From Allorhizobium undicola ORS 992 = ATCC 700741 (GTDB taxonomy: Bacteria > Pseudomonadota > Alphaproteobacteria > Rhizobiales > Rhizobiaceae), in the NCBI RefSeq assembly GCF_000621665.1, contig NZ_JHXQ01000019.1, positions 22,901 through 86,900 on the forward strand: a DNA stretch of 64,000 bases, given 5' to 3'. A program made the translations under genes and the position numbers. Of the stretch, positions 28,199-36,816 are shown in pieces. The notes beneath the pieces were generated by a model. It was not told where the DNA came from, searched no databases, and saw nothing but the letters and a program-made list of their open reading frames with translations. How positions within the stretch are numbered: the stretch's first letter is position 1; each line of letters opens with the position of its first letter.

Positions 28199-28972
28199 AT
28201 GCTTGAGCTGGAACAGCGTAGACTGCTTGGAGAATTTGTCCGGTCCCATCGGGAAAGACTGGTGCCTGACGGGCTTGCCGGGCGCAGACGGACACCGGGA
28301 CTTCGCCGCGAGGAACTGGCGGAACGCGCCGGGATAAGTCCCACATGGTGCGCCTGGATTGAACAGGGCCGCCAGGTGCAGGCCTCACCACAGGCGCTTG
28401 CGCGGCTTGCCGTGGCACTTGAACTGACACAGGCAGAGCGCGCCTATCTTTTCGAAATGGCCGACCGGCGCGACCCCGACAGCCAGCAAAACGAATATGG
28501 ACAGGAGGCGCCTGCCTCCGTGATTGCCGCCGTTTCAGCCGTTCCTCATCCGGCCTATGCGCTGGACAGATACTGGAACGCCTGCTCGTGGAATTCCGCA
28601 GCCGCCGCGCTTTTTCCCGAATGGCTTGCACAGGAGGCCAGCGAGCGCAATGCCATGCGCTTCGTGTTTTCCCACCCCGCTGCCCGGCAGATCATTATGG
28701 ATTGGGAAGGCCGCACCGCCAGCATGATGGCAGAGTTTCGCGCCGATTACAGCCATGCCCAGCGCGACCCTCTCTTCAGGGATCTGGTAGAGGCCATGCG
28801 CGCCGAAATCCCTCTGTTCGAAACCGTCTGGCAGCAGCAGAATGTCATGGAGCGCGAGGGCGGTGAACGGGCATTTCGCCATCCCGAACGCGGCATCCTG
28901 CATTTCCGGCAATTCAACTATCGCCCCGCCGACCGTCCGGATTGCAGGCTGGTATTGCTCTTCCCGGTCTGA
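28199..28972 (+). CDS. XRE-family regulator with MmyB-type ligand domain
   Basis: 257 residues. N-terminal helix-turn-helix: RRTPGLRREELAERAGISPT, then WCAWIEQGRQVQASPQALAR. C-terminal MmyB-like PAS-related domain: AYALDRYWNACSWNSAAAAL, then LFRDLVEAMRAEIP, ending HPERGILHFRQFNYRPADRP. Members of this family in actinobacteria bind fatty-acid-like ligands. Divergent from the methyltransferase gene. The gene is bracketed by two directly repeated Bru-RS copies. Confidence 0.87.
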   Translation: MLELEQRRLLGEFVRSHRERLVPDGLAGRRRTPGLRREELAERAGISPTWCAWIEQGRQVQASPQALARLAVALELTQAERAYLFEMADRRDPDSQQNEYGQEAPASVIAAVSAVPHPAYALDRYWNACSWNSAAAALFPEWLAQEASERNAMRFVFSHPAARQIIMDWEGRTASMMAEFRADYSHAQRDPLFRDLVEAMRAEIPLFETVWQQQNVMEREGGERAFRHPERGILHFRQFNYRPADRPDCRLVLLFPV

Positions 28973-29027
28973 CGATGCTTTGCCTCGCCTCTTTTGTTGT
29001 TTGTTTTTCAGTTAGCCACAAGGTCTA

Positions 29028-29131
29028 CTGCATAATTCCTTAAATCGGAATCGATTTAAGGTGAAAATCATGCAGCAGATTTAAAGTGTTACAGCGTACT
29101 TCGTGCGTTTGATAAAACGCACGGCGCTGTA
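29028..29131 (+). repeat. Bru-RS-like 104-bp element, copy after the XRE gene
   Basis: Full-length copy, same orientation as 28007-28110, starting 55 bases after the XRE stop codon. Both hairpins are intact apart from one mismatch in the first (AATC for AATT). Confidence 0.83.
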
Positions 29132-29369
29132 AAGCCTGTCGCGATATTTCAGATTCGCTCCTGACGCTTTACGTCATTGTTTTGTCGCATGTCGTTATCG
29201 CAAAACCGCTGCACACTTTTGCGCGACATGCTTCAGCGATTGCACCGCACCAACTTTACCGTTTTCTTGTTTCATTAAGCATCGATCCCGAATCCGTTTT
29301 TCAGATTAATATTTCAGCAATTGATGATTTTTATATTGCCCTCAGATCACTAATTTTTGAAGGCAAGCC

Positions 29370-30203
29370 ATGACCTATCTCGGCGTTTCCGGAATGCAAT
29401 ACTCCGGCGAAAAGTTTCCGGATGCCCGTATTATCGTTGCAGAAGACTCCAATGTCTTCACTTCGATGATCCGCCAGAGATTGAAAGAGATCTTCAATAT
29501 GGATGTGGAAATCTGCCGCACCTATGAAGATCTGATGATGGCCAACGAGCTGAACGACACGCCCGTGACGCTTGCCATTTCCAATATCAACCTTCCGGGC
29601 GCCGAAAACGGCGAAGCGCTGGAATATCTGGTGGATTGCAATATTCCCACCATCGTCTTTACCGGCACCTTCCACGAGCAGACCCGCGAGAAGCTGCTCT
29701 CGAAGGATATTGTCGATTATATTCTGAAGGACAATGTCTTTGCCGTCGAGATGCTGGCCGAATCGGTTTGCCGCTTCCTGACCAATCACCGCCATCACGT
29801 GCTCATCGTCGATGACAGCCCCACCGCCCGCGCACTGCTTTCCAGCCGCCTCAAGCGCTATAACTTCCGCGTCAGCACGGCCGACAACGGTGCAAAGGCT
29901 CTGGAAACCCTGAAGGCCAACCCGGATGTCGGCCTTGTGGTGACGGACTACAACATGCCCGACATCGACGGTTTCGAACTGACACGCCGCATCCGCGCGG
30001 TGCGCGGCTCGCACGAGTTGCGCATCATCGGCGTATCTTCCTCCACCGATCGCCTGCTTTCCGCACGCTTTCTGAAAGTTGGCGGCAATGACTTCATGCT
30101 GCGGCCCTTTATCGATGAAGAGTTCTATTGCCGCGTCAACCAGAACCTCGACACGCTGGTCCAGATCCGCGCCGGACGCCAGAAAAGCTCGGCAGCAGCC
30201 TGA
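29370..30203 (+). CDS. Response regulator with two receiver domains and no output domain
   Basis: 277 residues. First receiver (about 20-135): acidic pair as AED in RIIVAEDSNVF, but the phosphorylation position reads SNINLPG, with Asn instead of Asp. Second receiver (about 145-265): HVLIVDDSPTARALLSSR, then VVTDYNMPDIDGFELT with an intact Asp, and GVSSSTDR, then MLRPF in place of the usual Lys-Pro (Arg for Lys). It has no DNA-binding, GGDEF or kinase domain, so it may act by protein-protein contact. Partner kinase not in the window. Has its own terminator. Confidence 0.88.
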   Translation: MTYLGVSGMQYSGEKFPDARIIVAEDSNVFTSMIRQRLKEIFNMDVEICRTYEDLMMANELNDTPVTLAISNINLPGAENGEALEYLVDCNIPTIVFTGTFHEQTREKLLSKDIVDYILKDNVFAVEMLAESVCRFLTNHRHHVLIVDDSPTARALLSSRLKRYNFRVSTADNGAKALETLKANPDVGLVVTDYNMPDIDGFELTRRIRAVRGSHELRIIGVSSSTDRLLSARFLKVGGNDFMLRPFIDEEFYCRVNQNLDTLVQIRAGRQKSSAAA

Positions 30204-30243
30204 GAAGAACCCGGTATAAGTTTCGGACATATTTCACGTTTTA

Positions 30244-30274
30244 AAACCGTCTGCCGACCGGCAGGCGGTTTTTG
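30244..30274 (+). terminator. Rho-independent terminator after the double-receiver gene
   Basis: AAACCGTCTGCCGACCGGCAG then GCGGTTTTTGTGTTT: a stem of AAACCGTCTGCC against GGCAGGCGGTTT followed by a T-rich tail. Confidence 0.85.
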
Positions 30275-30488
30275 TGTTTGTATAAAAACAAATGATAAAT
30301 TCCGCGGGCACCGTTGTGCCAGCGCGGCAGCACCTGCTTCTGGGCGAAAGCGGCGCGCTACACATTTTCGGCAAATGCTCTATATTGCAACCTGCTCCAG
30401 CGTTTGCTTCTCCGGCAGGGTCGGCGCTCGTCCTGTGGTCATGCACGGGGGGCCAATCCTTGTCATCCCTCCAGCCCATGCGGATCGA

Positions 30489-31418
30489 ATGTCAGCCATT
30501 ATTTCCATTGAAAACCTGCAAAAGACATATGCATCCGGTTTCACGGCCCTGAAAGGCATCAGCCTCGACATTGCGGAAGGTGAAATTCTCGCGCTGCTCG
30601 GCCCCAACGGCGCGGGCAAGACCACGCTGATTTCGATTATTTGCGGCATCGTTCAGCCTTCTTCCGGCAAGGTGCTGGTTTCGGGCCATGACGTGGTGCG
30701 GGATTTTCGGCAAACACGTGCGCTGATCGGGCTTGTCCCGCAGGAATTGACCACAGACCAGTTCGAAACCGTGTGGAACACGGTCAGCTATTCACGCGGT
30801 CTTTACGGCAAGGGCAAGAACCCCGCCCACATCGAGAAGGTGCTGCGCTCTCTCAGCCTCTGGGAAAAGCGCGACTCCACCCTGCGCCAGCTTTCCGGCG
30901 GCATGAAGCGCCGCGTGCTGATTGCCAAGGCGCTGTCGCACGAGCCGAAAATACTGTTTCTCGATGAACCCACCGCAGGCGTGGACGTGGCGCTGCGGCG
31001 CGAGATGTGGAGCCTTGTGCGGGATTTGCGCGACAGCGGCGTCACCATCATTCTCACGACCCATTACATTGAAGAAGCAGAGGAAATTGCCGACAGGGTG
31101 GGCATCGTCAATGGCGGTGAACTGGTGCTGGTGGAGGAAAAAACGGCTTTGATGCGCAAGCTGGGCGCCAAACAGATGCTGCTGGAGCTGGCCGAACCGA
31201 TGAAAAGCCTGCCCGGCAGGCTGGATGACTGGAAGCTCAGCCTTGCCCAGGAGGGCCGCCGGATCGTCTACGATTATCAGCCCCAGGCCGATCCCGACGC
31301 CCTCACCCGGCTTCTGGCCGCGCTGGAAGCCTCCGGCGTTCAGGTCACGGATATTTCCACCCGCCAGACCTCGCTCGAGGATATTTTCGTTTCGCTGATT
31401 GGGGATGCCAAGCCATGA
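30489..31418 (+). CDS. ABC exporter ATP-binding protein (ABC-2 type)
   Basis: About 309 residues. Walker [20 protein letters not shown]-loop GLVPQEL, signature [15 protein letters not shown], Walker [21 protein letters not shown], switch His [16 protein letters not shown]. The C-terminal extension is typical of NatA/DrrA/YadG-type drug or polysaccharide exporters. I chose [17 protein letters not shown] at 30489; the frame is open further upstream without conserved sequence. The next gene starts before this one stops (ATGA), so they form a two-gene transporter. Confidence 0.9.
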   Translation: MSAIISIENLQKTYASGFTALKGISLDIAEGEILALLGPNGAGKTTLISIICGIVQPSSGKVLVSGHDVVRDFRQTRALIGLVPQELTTDQFETVWNTVSYSRGLYGKGKNPAHIEKVLRSLSLWEKRDSTLRQLSGGMKRRVLIAKALSHEPKILFLDEPTAGVDVALRREMWSLVRDLRDSGVTIILTTHYIEEAEEIADRVGIVNGGELVLVEEKTALMRKLGAKQMLLELAEPMKSLPGRLDDWKLSLAQEGRRIVYDYQPQADPDALTRLLAALEASGVQVTDISTRQTSLEDIFVSLIGDAKP

Positions 31419-32176
31419 ACTTCCACGCCATTTCAGCCATTTACCGCTTCGAGATGCACAGAATGGTGCGCACGCTGCTGCAAAGCATCGTTTCGCCGGT
31501 GGTATCCACCTCGCTCTATTTCATCGTCTTCGGAGCGGCGGTCGGCTCAAAAATGCCGGTCAATATGGAGGGCGGCTATGGCAGCTTCATCACGCCCGGC
31601 CTCATCATGCTGGCCCTGGTCACGCAATGCATCAGCAATGGCGCAAACGGCATCTATTTCCAGAAATTCACTGGCACGATTTATGAAGTCCTGTCAGCAC
31701 CCGTTGCCATGAGCGAAATTCTGATTGGCTATGTCGGCGCCGCCGCCACGAAGGGCGTCATTCTCGCGCTCATCATCCTTGCCACGGCCACGCTGTTTGT
31801 TGACCTGCGGATCGATCACCCGCTGCTGATGCTCGGCTTCATGGTGCTGACGGCGCTGTGTTTCAGCCTCGCCGGCTTCATCATCGGCATCTGGGCACAG
31901 AATTTCGAACAGCTCAGCCTTGTGCCCATGCTGGTCATCCCGCCCCTCACCTTCCTGGGCGGCACATTCTACTCGATCGGCGATCTACCGCCCTTCTGGC
32001 AAACTGTCAGCCATTTCAACCCGGTCTTCTACCTCGTCAGCGGCTTCCGCTGGAGCTTTTTCAGCAAGGCCGACCTAAACCCGCTTATCAGCATAGGCAT
32101 GGTGCTGATCTTCATGACGCTTTGCCTCGCCATTGTCACCTGGATATTTCGCAGCGGCTACCGCCTGAAAAACTAG
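31415..32176 (+). CDS. ABC-2 type exporter permease
   Basis: 253 residues with six membrane helices (for example [40 protein letters not shown]). The ABC-2 signature [20 protein letters not shown], followed by [12 protein letters not shown], is clear. Pairs with the upstream ATPase; substrate unknown (YadH-like). Its TAG stop codon forms part of the left end of a 148-base palindrome. Confidence 0.9.
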   Translation: MNFHAISAIYRFEMHRMVRTLLQSIVSPVVSTSLYFIVFGAAVGSKMPVNMEGGYGSFITPGLIMLALVTQCISNGANGIYFQKFTGTIYEVLSAPVAMSEILIGYVGAAATKGVILALIILATATLFVDLRIDHPLLMLGFMVLTALCFSLAGFIIGIWAQNFEQLSLVPMLVIPPLTFLGGTFYSIGDLPPFWQTVSHFNPVFYLVSGFRWSFFSKADLNPLISIGMVLIFMTLCLAIVTWIFRSGYRLKN

Positions 32177-32320
32177 GGTATGTGGGTATTCAACGTTGGG
32201 CGGACTGCAAACGGTAATTTGCTGCGCTCCCGGTGCTCATGTACATTAAGTACACTCCGCTCCGGTTCTCGCAAATCACCGTTTTCGCCTCGCCCAACGT
32301 CGAATCCCCACATACCCTAG
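32173..32320. repeat. 148-bp near-perfect palindrome overlapping a stop codon
   Basis: Left end CTAGGGTATGTGGG (32173-32186) and right end CCCACATACCCTAG (32307-32320) are exact inverted copies. The arms stay largely complementary inward (CAACGTTGGGCG against CGCCCAACGTCG; CGGTAATTTGC against GCAAATCACCG) to the centre near GTACATTAAGTACA. It could form a very long hairpin and act as a terminator, or be a miniature mobile element. Confidence 0.8.
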
Positions 32321-32757
32321 AGAATACGGCTCTTGGAACAGGACATAACTCTTGTCCGTAGCGCCTTGGATAGAGCCGCCCAAGGGATGCCGAAACTTGA
32401 GTCGCAATCGCCCAAACCGCAGTTATCCACAGTAATCCACAGCTATTTTTGCAAGATTATGCGAACAAACAGAGAATATTGCACTCGAAGCGATGGAACA
32501 AAATGAGATCGGCAATTCAAGCGTGAAATGGTTGAATCACAGCTATGCAAATCTTCAACCGGCTCAGAACCACTAACAAAGCGAACGGGGTGTTGTGATG
32601 GCTGCGCACCTGCAAAATTTGCAGCATCATCGACCACGGCTTCCAGACTGCAAACGCAGTCATGAAACACTACCACGCCCTGCATAAAGCACTGACTGAT
32701 AGCGCCGGGGCGGAGATGGACAATTGATCTGAGGAAGTTACGTGGCGACTCTCAGAC
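32321..32757. other. AT-richer orphan stretch, no convincing gene
   Basis: About 440 bases with lower GC than neighbours and no credible reading frame; one short frame ends MKHYHALHKALTDSAGAEMD just before 32730 but lacks a start region. It contains TTATCCACAGTAATCCACAG, two copies of a TATCCACAG-like string. Probably part of a decayed insertion next to tRNA-Lys. Confidence 0.4.
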
Positions 32758-33102
32758 TTACTGACGACGGAGAACACACCTTCCCAATACGCGCATAGCA
32801 ATCGCGCAAGAGCCGAAAATTAAGATTTGAGCAAAAAAGCGGAGAGGCAAGGAGCCCCAAAAATCAAGCCCTGCTTTCACATAATTAAAATACGGGGCGA
32901 CCACCCTAAACGACGCAGCCATTGCCACACAAGCTAAAACTGGCCACAGTTTTGAAGCGCAAAATGCAATCACGATTACTGCAATGATGAAAGCAACCCA
33001 AACTGGGTCGTGCGTAGAACCAATGAATGTACCGAGTACAACAGCAAAAAATGCCATTGCGCTCCACGAAGCCTCACCCAACAGTGCTCCTAAAAAATCC
33101 AT
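32758..33102 (-). CDS. Hypothetical small membrane protein
   Basis: About 114 residues with four likely membrane segments (AMAFFAVVLGTFIG; WVAFIIAVIVIAFCA; WPVLACVAMAASF; FFAQILIFGSCAIAMRV). I recognise no family. A GTG start nine bases further out (33111) is also possible, and neither has a strong ribosome site. Its base composition is AT-richer than the flanking genes, as expected of foreign DNA. It lies on the 3' side of tRNA-Lys. Confidence 0.5.
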   Translation of the reverse strand: MDFLGALLGEASWSAMAFFAVVLGTFIGSTHDPVWVAFIIAVIVIAFCASKLWPVLACVAMAASFRVVAPYFNYVKAGLDFWGSLPLRFFAQILIFGSCAIAMRVLGRCVLRRQ

Positions 33103-33166
33103 TCTTGCCACTCGACATATCCATCAAACAAAGCAGCTCCATATCCATAAAATCAGATACAGGATG

Positions 33167-33199
33167 GTCGGAAACATGTCGGAAATTGGTCGGAAACAC
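33167..33199. repeat. Three 11-bp direct repeats beside tRNA-Lys
   Basis: GTCGGAAACAT, GTCGGAAATTG and GTCGGAAACAC follow each other at 33167, 33178 and 33189 with an exact 11-base period, ending 20 bases from the tRNA 3' end. Such helically phased repeats resemble arm-type sites of an integrase or a regulator array. Confidence 0.6.
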
Positions 33200-33218
33200 C
33201 AGCTAAGTCATTGAAAAA

Positions 33219-33294
<76 letters not shown>

Positions 33295-33433
33295 GCCTTT
33301 TTGTGCGCCGCCGTGTGTTCCGGTGGCGTGAGAGGGCATATAAAGGGGTTATCCCGCCTTGTCCAGCCGGGTTGGCGAAAAAAACACGTCAACTGCGGGA
33401 GAAAATTGCATTTATCCATCAAGCCTTTGAATA

Positions 33434-34351
33434 TTATACAAAAAGACGTCCTGAAGCAATCATCGTCGCCTGACCGCCGATCCGGGCGCGAAACAGCTTT
33501 CCTTCCTTGGTGTCGATATGAAGATGGATGAAGGAGGGGCGGCCCATTTCCACGCCCTGCTCCACCAGCAGCGGGTGGTGGCCATCCGGCAAGGCATCGA
33601 AATGCTGGATAGCGCCGGAAAGGGCCGCGACGGCACCGCCCGTCGCGGGATCTTCCGCGATGCCCATATCGGGTGAAAACATGCGCGCGTGGAAATTCGC
33701 GGCGTGGTGAACCCCGCCCCGGCAATAGACGAAGGCAGATGTCAGCGCACCCTCACAGAAGGGGGCAACCCGCTCCCACAGATGCGGATCGAACTCCACA
33801 CTTTCCACGCAGCCAAGATTATGCACGGGTATCAGCAGAAATGGCACACCTGCTGTCCAGATGGAGGGAATGTGGTTCTCGAAGCCAAGATCGCTGACTT
33901 TCAGACCAAGCGCATCCGCAAGCCCCTGCCGGTCCAGCGGTAGATGGATGCTGGAGGGCACGAGGGGCAGGTCGAATTCGGCAAAGCTTGGCTCGTTTTC
34001 CCGAAGGCTCACGGCGCAGCGCACCGGGCCAACCGTTTCCTCCAGCACGGAAACGAGATCGAGCGGTGCGCTGTGTTCGTTTCGCGCCCGCTCGGCAAGC
34101 GCAATTGCCGTGCCGACCGTGGGATGGCCGGCAAAGGGCAATTCCCGGCCGGGCGTGAAAATTCTGACGCGGGCTGCGTGAGCCGGATTTTGCGGCCTTA
34201 AAACGAAGACCGTTTCGGAGAGGTTGAACTCCCGCGCAATCGACTGCATGGCCTCATCGGTCAGGCCCTGCGCGTCGAACACCACCGCCAGCGGATTTCC
34301 ACAAAGCTTCTCGGCTGTGAAAACATCGTAAACGCAGTAATCCCTGGCCAA
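33434..34351 (-). CDS. PhzF-family isomerase/epimerase
   Basis: 305 residues of the PhzF/DapF-fold family: [20 protein letters not shown] at the N-terminus, the catalytic Glu in [33 protein letters not shown], and [19 protein letters not shown]. Phenazine-pathway PhzF isomerises its substrate, but most chromosomal homologues have unknown substrates and no phenazine genes are present. The start is TTG at 34351, supported by a GGAGG box 8 bases upstream (tGGAGGcgtgaTTG); no ATG fits. Confidence 0.88.
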   Translation of the reverse strand: MARDYCVYDVFTAEKLCGNPLAVVFDAQGLTDEAMQSIAREFNLSETVFVLRPQNPAHAARVRIFTPGRELPFAGHPTVGTAIALAERARNEHSAPLDLVSVLEETVGPVRCAVSLRENEPSFAEFDLPLVPSSIHLPLDRQGLADALGLKVSDLGFENHIPSIWTAGVPFLLIPVHNLGCVESVEFDPHLWERVAPFCEGALTSAFVYCRGGVHHAANFHARMFSPDMGIAEDPATGGAVAALSGAIQHFDALPDGHHPLLVEQGVEMGRPSFIHLHIDTKEGKLFRARIGGQATMIASGRLFV

Positions 34352-34438
34352 TCACGCCTCCATGCAACGCCACAATCCGGCATGACACCGTATATCAGCG
34401 AGACTGCACGACTGCGCAAAAACGCGCAAGCTGCATCG

Positions 34439-35170
34439 TCAATCTGCAAACAACCAATGCAGCAGCGGCTTCATGGCCGGATTGAAGGGATAGCGCCCTT
34501 CATCGCCCCGGCGCAGCAGCACGGGACGGGCAATTTCCTGCTCATGATCGGTTTCCATATGGCGGTAAATCGCCTTTTCCACCTGATCCGCCGTCAACGG
34601 CATCCGGAAGATCCTGAAAAGCGTTACCCGCCGCCCCAGACGCAAGCCGCGAAGCGCGCCATCCGCCTCGGCCATCCCAAGGTCCAGGCCGGTTTCTTCC
34701 CGCACCTCGCGGCGCATATTGGCCTCTATATCCACCCTGCCGTCCACCACGTCTTCCAGCTCCAGAGAACCCGCCGGGCAATAGACCTGACCGGGATTGG
34801 CCGTATGCGCCGCCATTTCCACCGCCACCAGCGCATTATCCGCCGTGATGATCACCGGAAAACAGAAGACATGATAGCCCGTTTGCAGCGCCGGACTGCG
34901 CCGCCAGTAAAGCATAGCAGCATAGGGCGTATCATGGGCCTGCCCGCAAAGCCGTCCCTGATGGATGCCAAGCGTGGAAAACAGCAGGAAACGGCCATTG
35001 AACAAGGCGGGATTGGCGGCAACCTCCTGCTCCCAATTCGCGGCCACCGCCTCGCGATGCGCCGCCAGAAATGGATGCTCGCCCGCAAGAACCTCAAGCG
35101 CCGCCGAGGAAAGGTCAAAGATCTCGCCCTCCGCAGGCCAGGTTTGTAATTCGTCGCGAAGGGCATCCAT
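34439..35170 (-). CDS. Nudix hydrolase
   Basis: 243 residues. The Nudix core REVREETGLDLG is preceded by CPAGSLELED, with about six extra residues compared with the normal Gx5Ex7REUxEExGU spacing. The N-terminal 90 residues (including GRFLLFSTLGIHQGRLCGQA) are an extra domain seen in some longer Nudix proteins. Substrate unknown. Starts just downstream of a tandem repeat array and lies upstream of the phzF-like gene in the same direction. Confidence 0.83.
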   Translation of the reverse strand: MDALRDELQTWPAEGEIFDLSSAALEVLAGEHPFLAAHREAVAANWEQEVAANPALFNGRFLLFSTLGIHQGRLCGQAHDTPYAAMLYWRRSPALQTGYHVFCFPVIITADNALVAVEMAAHTANPGQVYCPAGSLELEDVVDGRVDIEANMRREVREETGLDLGMAEADGALRGLRLGRRVTLFRIFRMPLTADQVEKAIYRHMETDHEQEIARPVLLRRGDEGRYPFNPAMKPLLHWLFAD

Positions 35171-35189
35171 GCTCGTCTCCTGCTTGCCT

Positions 35190-35388
35190 TATGACCGGCT
35201 CTCACTTTTCGGCCGATGGGTTTTTTCATCGCATCGGATTGCCCGAAAACCGGTTCCCACTTTTCGGCCGATGCTTTTTTTCATCGCATCGGATTGCCCG
35301 AAAACCGGTTCCCACTTTTCGGCCGATGCTTTTTTTCATCGCATCGGATGATCCGAAAACCGGTTCCCACTTTTCGGCCGATGCTTTA
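35190..35388. repeat. Tandem array of four 55-bp palindromic units (family 4, array 1)
   Basis: CCGG landmarks fall at 35195, 35250, 35305 and 35360, an exact 55-base period. Each unit reads GAAAACCGGTTCCCACTTTT, then CGGCCGATGC, with inverted arms GCATCGG/CCGATGC. The first unit is degenerate. The right end overlaps the TAA stop of the aminotransferase gene. Confidence 0.88.
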
Positions 35389-36606
35389 TACCCGCGCCCC
35401 GCTGGCAAGCAGCCGTCCAAGACGCGCAATGCCTTCCTCGATCATCGCCTCATCGGCACGCGAGAAGGAAAGGCGGATGGTATTTGCCCCGGAACGATCG
35501 GCAAAGAAAGCCTGACCGGGTACGAAAGCCACCTTTTCGGTTTTGACAGAGTGCGCCAGCAGTTCTGCGCCATCCATGCCCTCTGGCAATGTCAGCCATA
35601 TGAACATGCCGCCTTCGGGCCGCGTCCATTGCACGCTTTTGGGCATATGCCGCTCCAGCGCCGCCAGCATGGCATCGCGGCGGGCGCTGTAGGCCGCCTT
35701 GATGCGGGCGATCTGGCCTTCGAAGATTTCCCCGGCAACGCGGGCAATGGCAATCTGGTTGAGCGAGGGAGAATGCAGGTCCGCGGCCTGCTTCATCAGC
35801 ACAAGCTTGCGGATGACCTCGCCGCTGGCGACCACGAAGCCAACCCGCAGCCCCGGCGCAAGGGTTTTGGAAAACGAGCCAAGATAAATCGTCCGGCAGT
35901 TCTCGATCGAACCCTTCGCGGCAATCTCCAGCGCCAGCACCGGCGCCACAGGCTCACCGTCATATCGAAGGTTCTGATAGGCCGCATCTTCAAGAATGGC
36001 CACATCCAGCTCTTCGGCCAGCGCCAGAAGCCGCTCGCGGCCGCTCCGGTCAATCGTTTCGCCGGTCGGATTGGCGAAATCGGGAGAAACATAGGCGAAT
36101 TTCACTTTGCCGCCACAGGCAGCCGCCTTTTCGCTGTAGCTTTGCGGCGTGCGGTTGCCGGCAACCGAAAGCTGGTCAAAATTCGGCTCATAGGCATTGA
36201 AGGCCTGCAAGGCGCCGAGATAAGTGGGCCAAGGCACCAGCGCCGTATCCTGCGGGGACAAAAACAGCTTGCCCAGATAATCCAGCCCCTGCTGCGAACC
36301 GGAGGTGATGAAAATATTGTCCACGCCGCAGGCAATGCCAAGCTTTGCCATTTCCCCGCTCAGCCAGCGCCGCAGCGGCAGATAACCCTCTGAAACCGAA
36401 TATTGCAGCGCCGAAGCCGCCTCGCCATCGGCAAAGATACCCGCAAACGCTTTTTGAAATGCTTCGGCCGGGAAAAGATCGGGATCGGGAATGCCACCGG
36501 CAAAGGAAATGATTTCCGGCTGATCCAGAAGCTTCAGCAGTTCCCGGATTTCAGAGGCGCGCATTCGCGATGCGCGCGTGGCAAGAAGTTGATCCCAGTT
36601 CACCAT
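35386..36606 (-). CDS. PLP-dependent aminotransferase (2-aminoadipate/LysN-like)
   Basis: 406 residues, fold type I. Segments IISFAGGIPDPDLFPAEAF, FITSGSQQGLDYLGKLFL, YVSPDFANPTGETI and the cofactor-binding Lys in YLGSFSKTLAPGLRVGFVVA are those of the class I/II aminotransferases near LysN and MocR C-domains. No N-terminal DNA-binding domain is present, so it is an enzyme, not a MocR regulator. Substrate not certain (alpha-aminoadipate, kynurenine or aromatic amino acids are possible). Stop codon abuts the repeat array. Confidence 0.86.
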   Translation of the reverse strand: MVNWDQLLATRASRMRASEIRELLKLLDQPEIISFAGGIPDPDLFPAEAFQKAFAGIFADGEAASALQYSVSEGYLPLRRWLSGEMAKLGIACGVDNIFITSGSQQGLDYLGKLFLSPQDTALVPWPTYLGALQAFNAYEPNFDQLSVAGNRTPQSYSEKAAACGGKVKFAYVSPDFANPTGETIDRSGRERLLALAEELDVAILEDAAYQNLRYDGEPVAPVLALEIAAKGSIENCRTIYLGSFSKTLAPGLRVGFVVASGEVIRKLVLMKQAADLHSPSLNQIAIARVAGEIFEGQIARIKAAYSARRDAMLAALERHMPKSVQWTRPEGGMFIWLTLPEGMDGAELLAHSVKTEKVAFVPGQAFFADRSGANTIRLSFSRADEAMIEEGIARLGRLLASGARV

Positions 36607-36625
36607 CGATGTTTCCTCCAGGGTC

Positions 36626-36730
36626 TTAAAGCATTTCCAGCAAAAGTATATTCGGTTTTGCGTCCGGAAATGCGTCGAAACAGACAGTTAGAGCCTTTCA
36701 CCGTTTCCGTGAAACAGTGAAAGGCTCTAA
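36626..36730. repeat. Palindromic repeat, family 2, copy 1
   Basis: About 105 bases: AAAGCATTTCCAGCAAAAGT, GCGTCCGGAAATGCG, then a hairpin AGAGCCTTTCACCGTTTC / GAAACAGTGAAAGGCTCT. Shared with 45075-45180 and 57995-58098. It lies upstream of the aminotransferase start. Confidence 0.83.
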
Positions 36731-36816
36731 CGCAAATCCATGCGTCTCAATTGTGGAGGCAAGGCATCACAGAATCAGCGATATGTCAACAATACTGACC
36801 TATCACTTCGCCAGGC

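Noticed and set aside
29182..29373. 63-codon frame ending in the start codon of the double-receiver gene
   Set aside because: TTG start without ribosome site and no recognisable protein; the stop/start overlap is probably chance.
32321..32400. Direct repeat of the tRNA-Lys 3' end (att site)
   Set aside because: I searched by eye for a copy of the tRNA end near the palindrome and found none.
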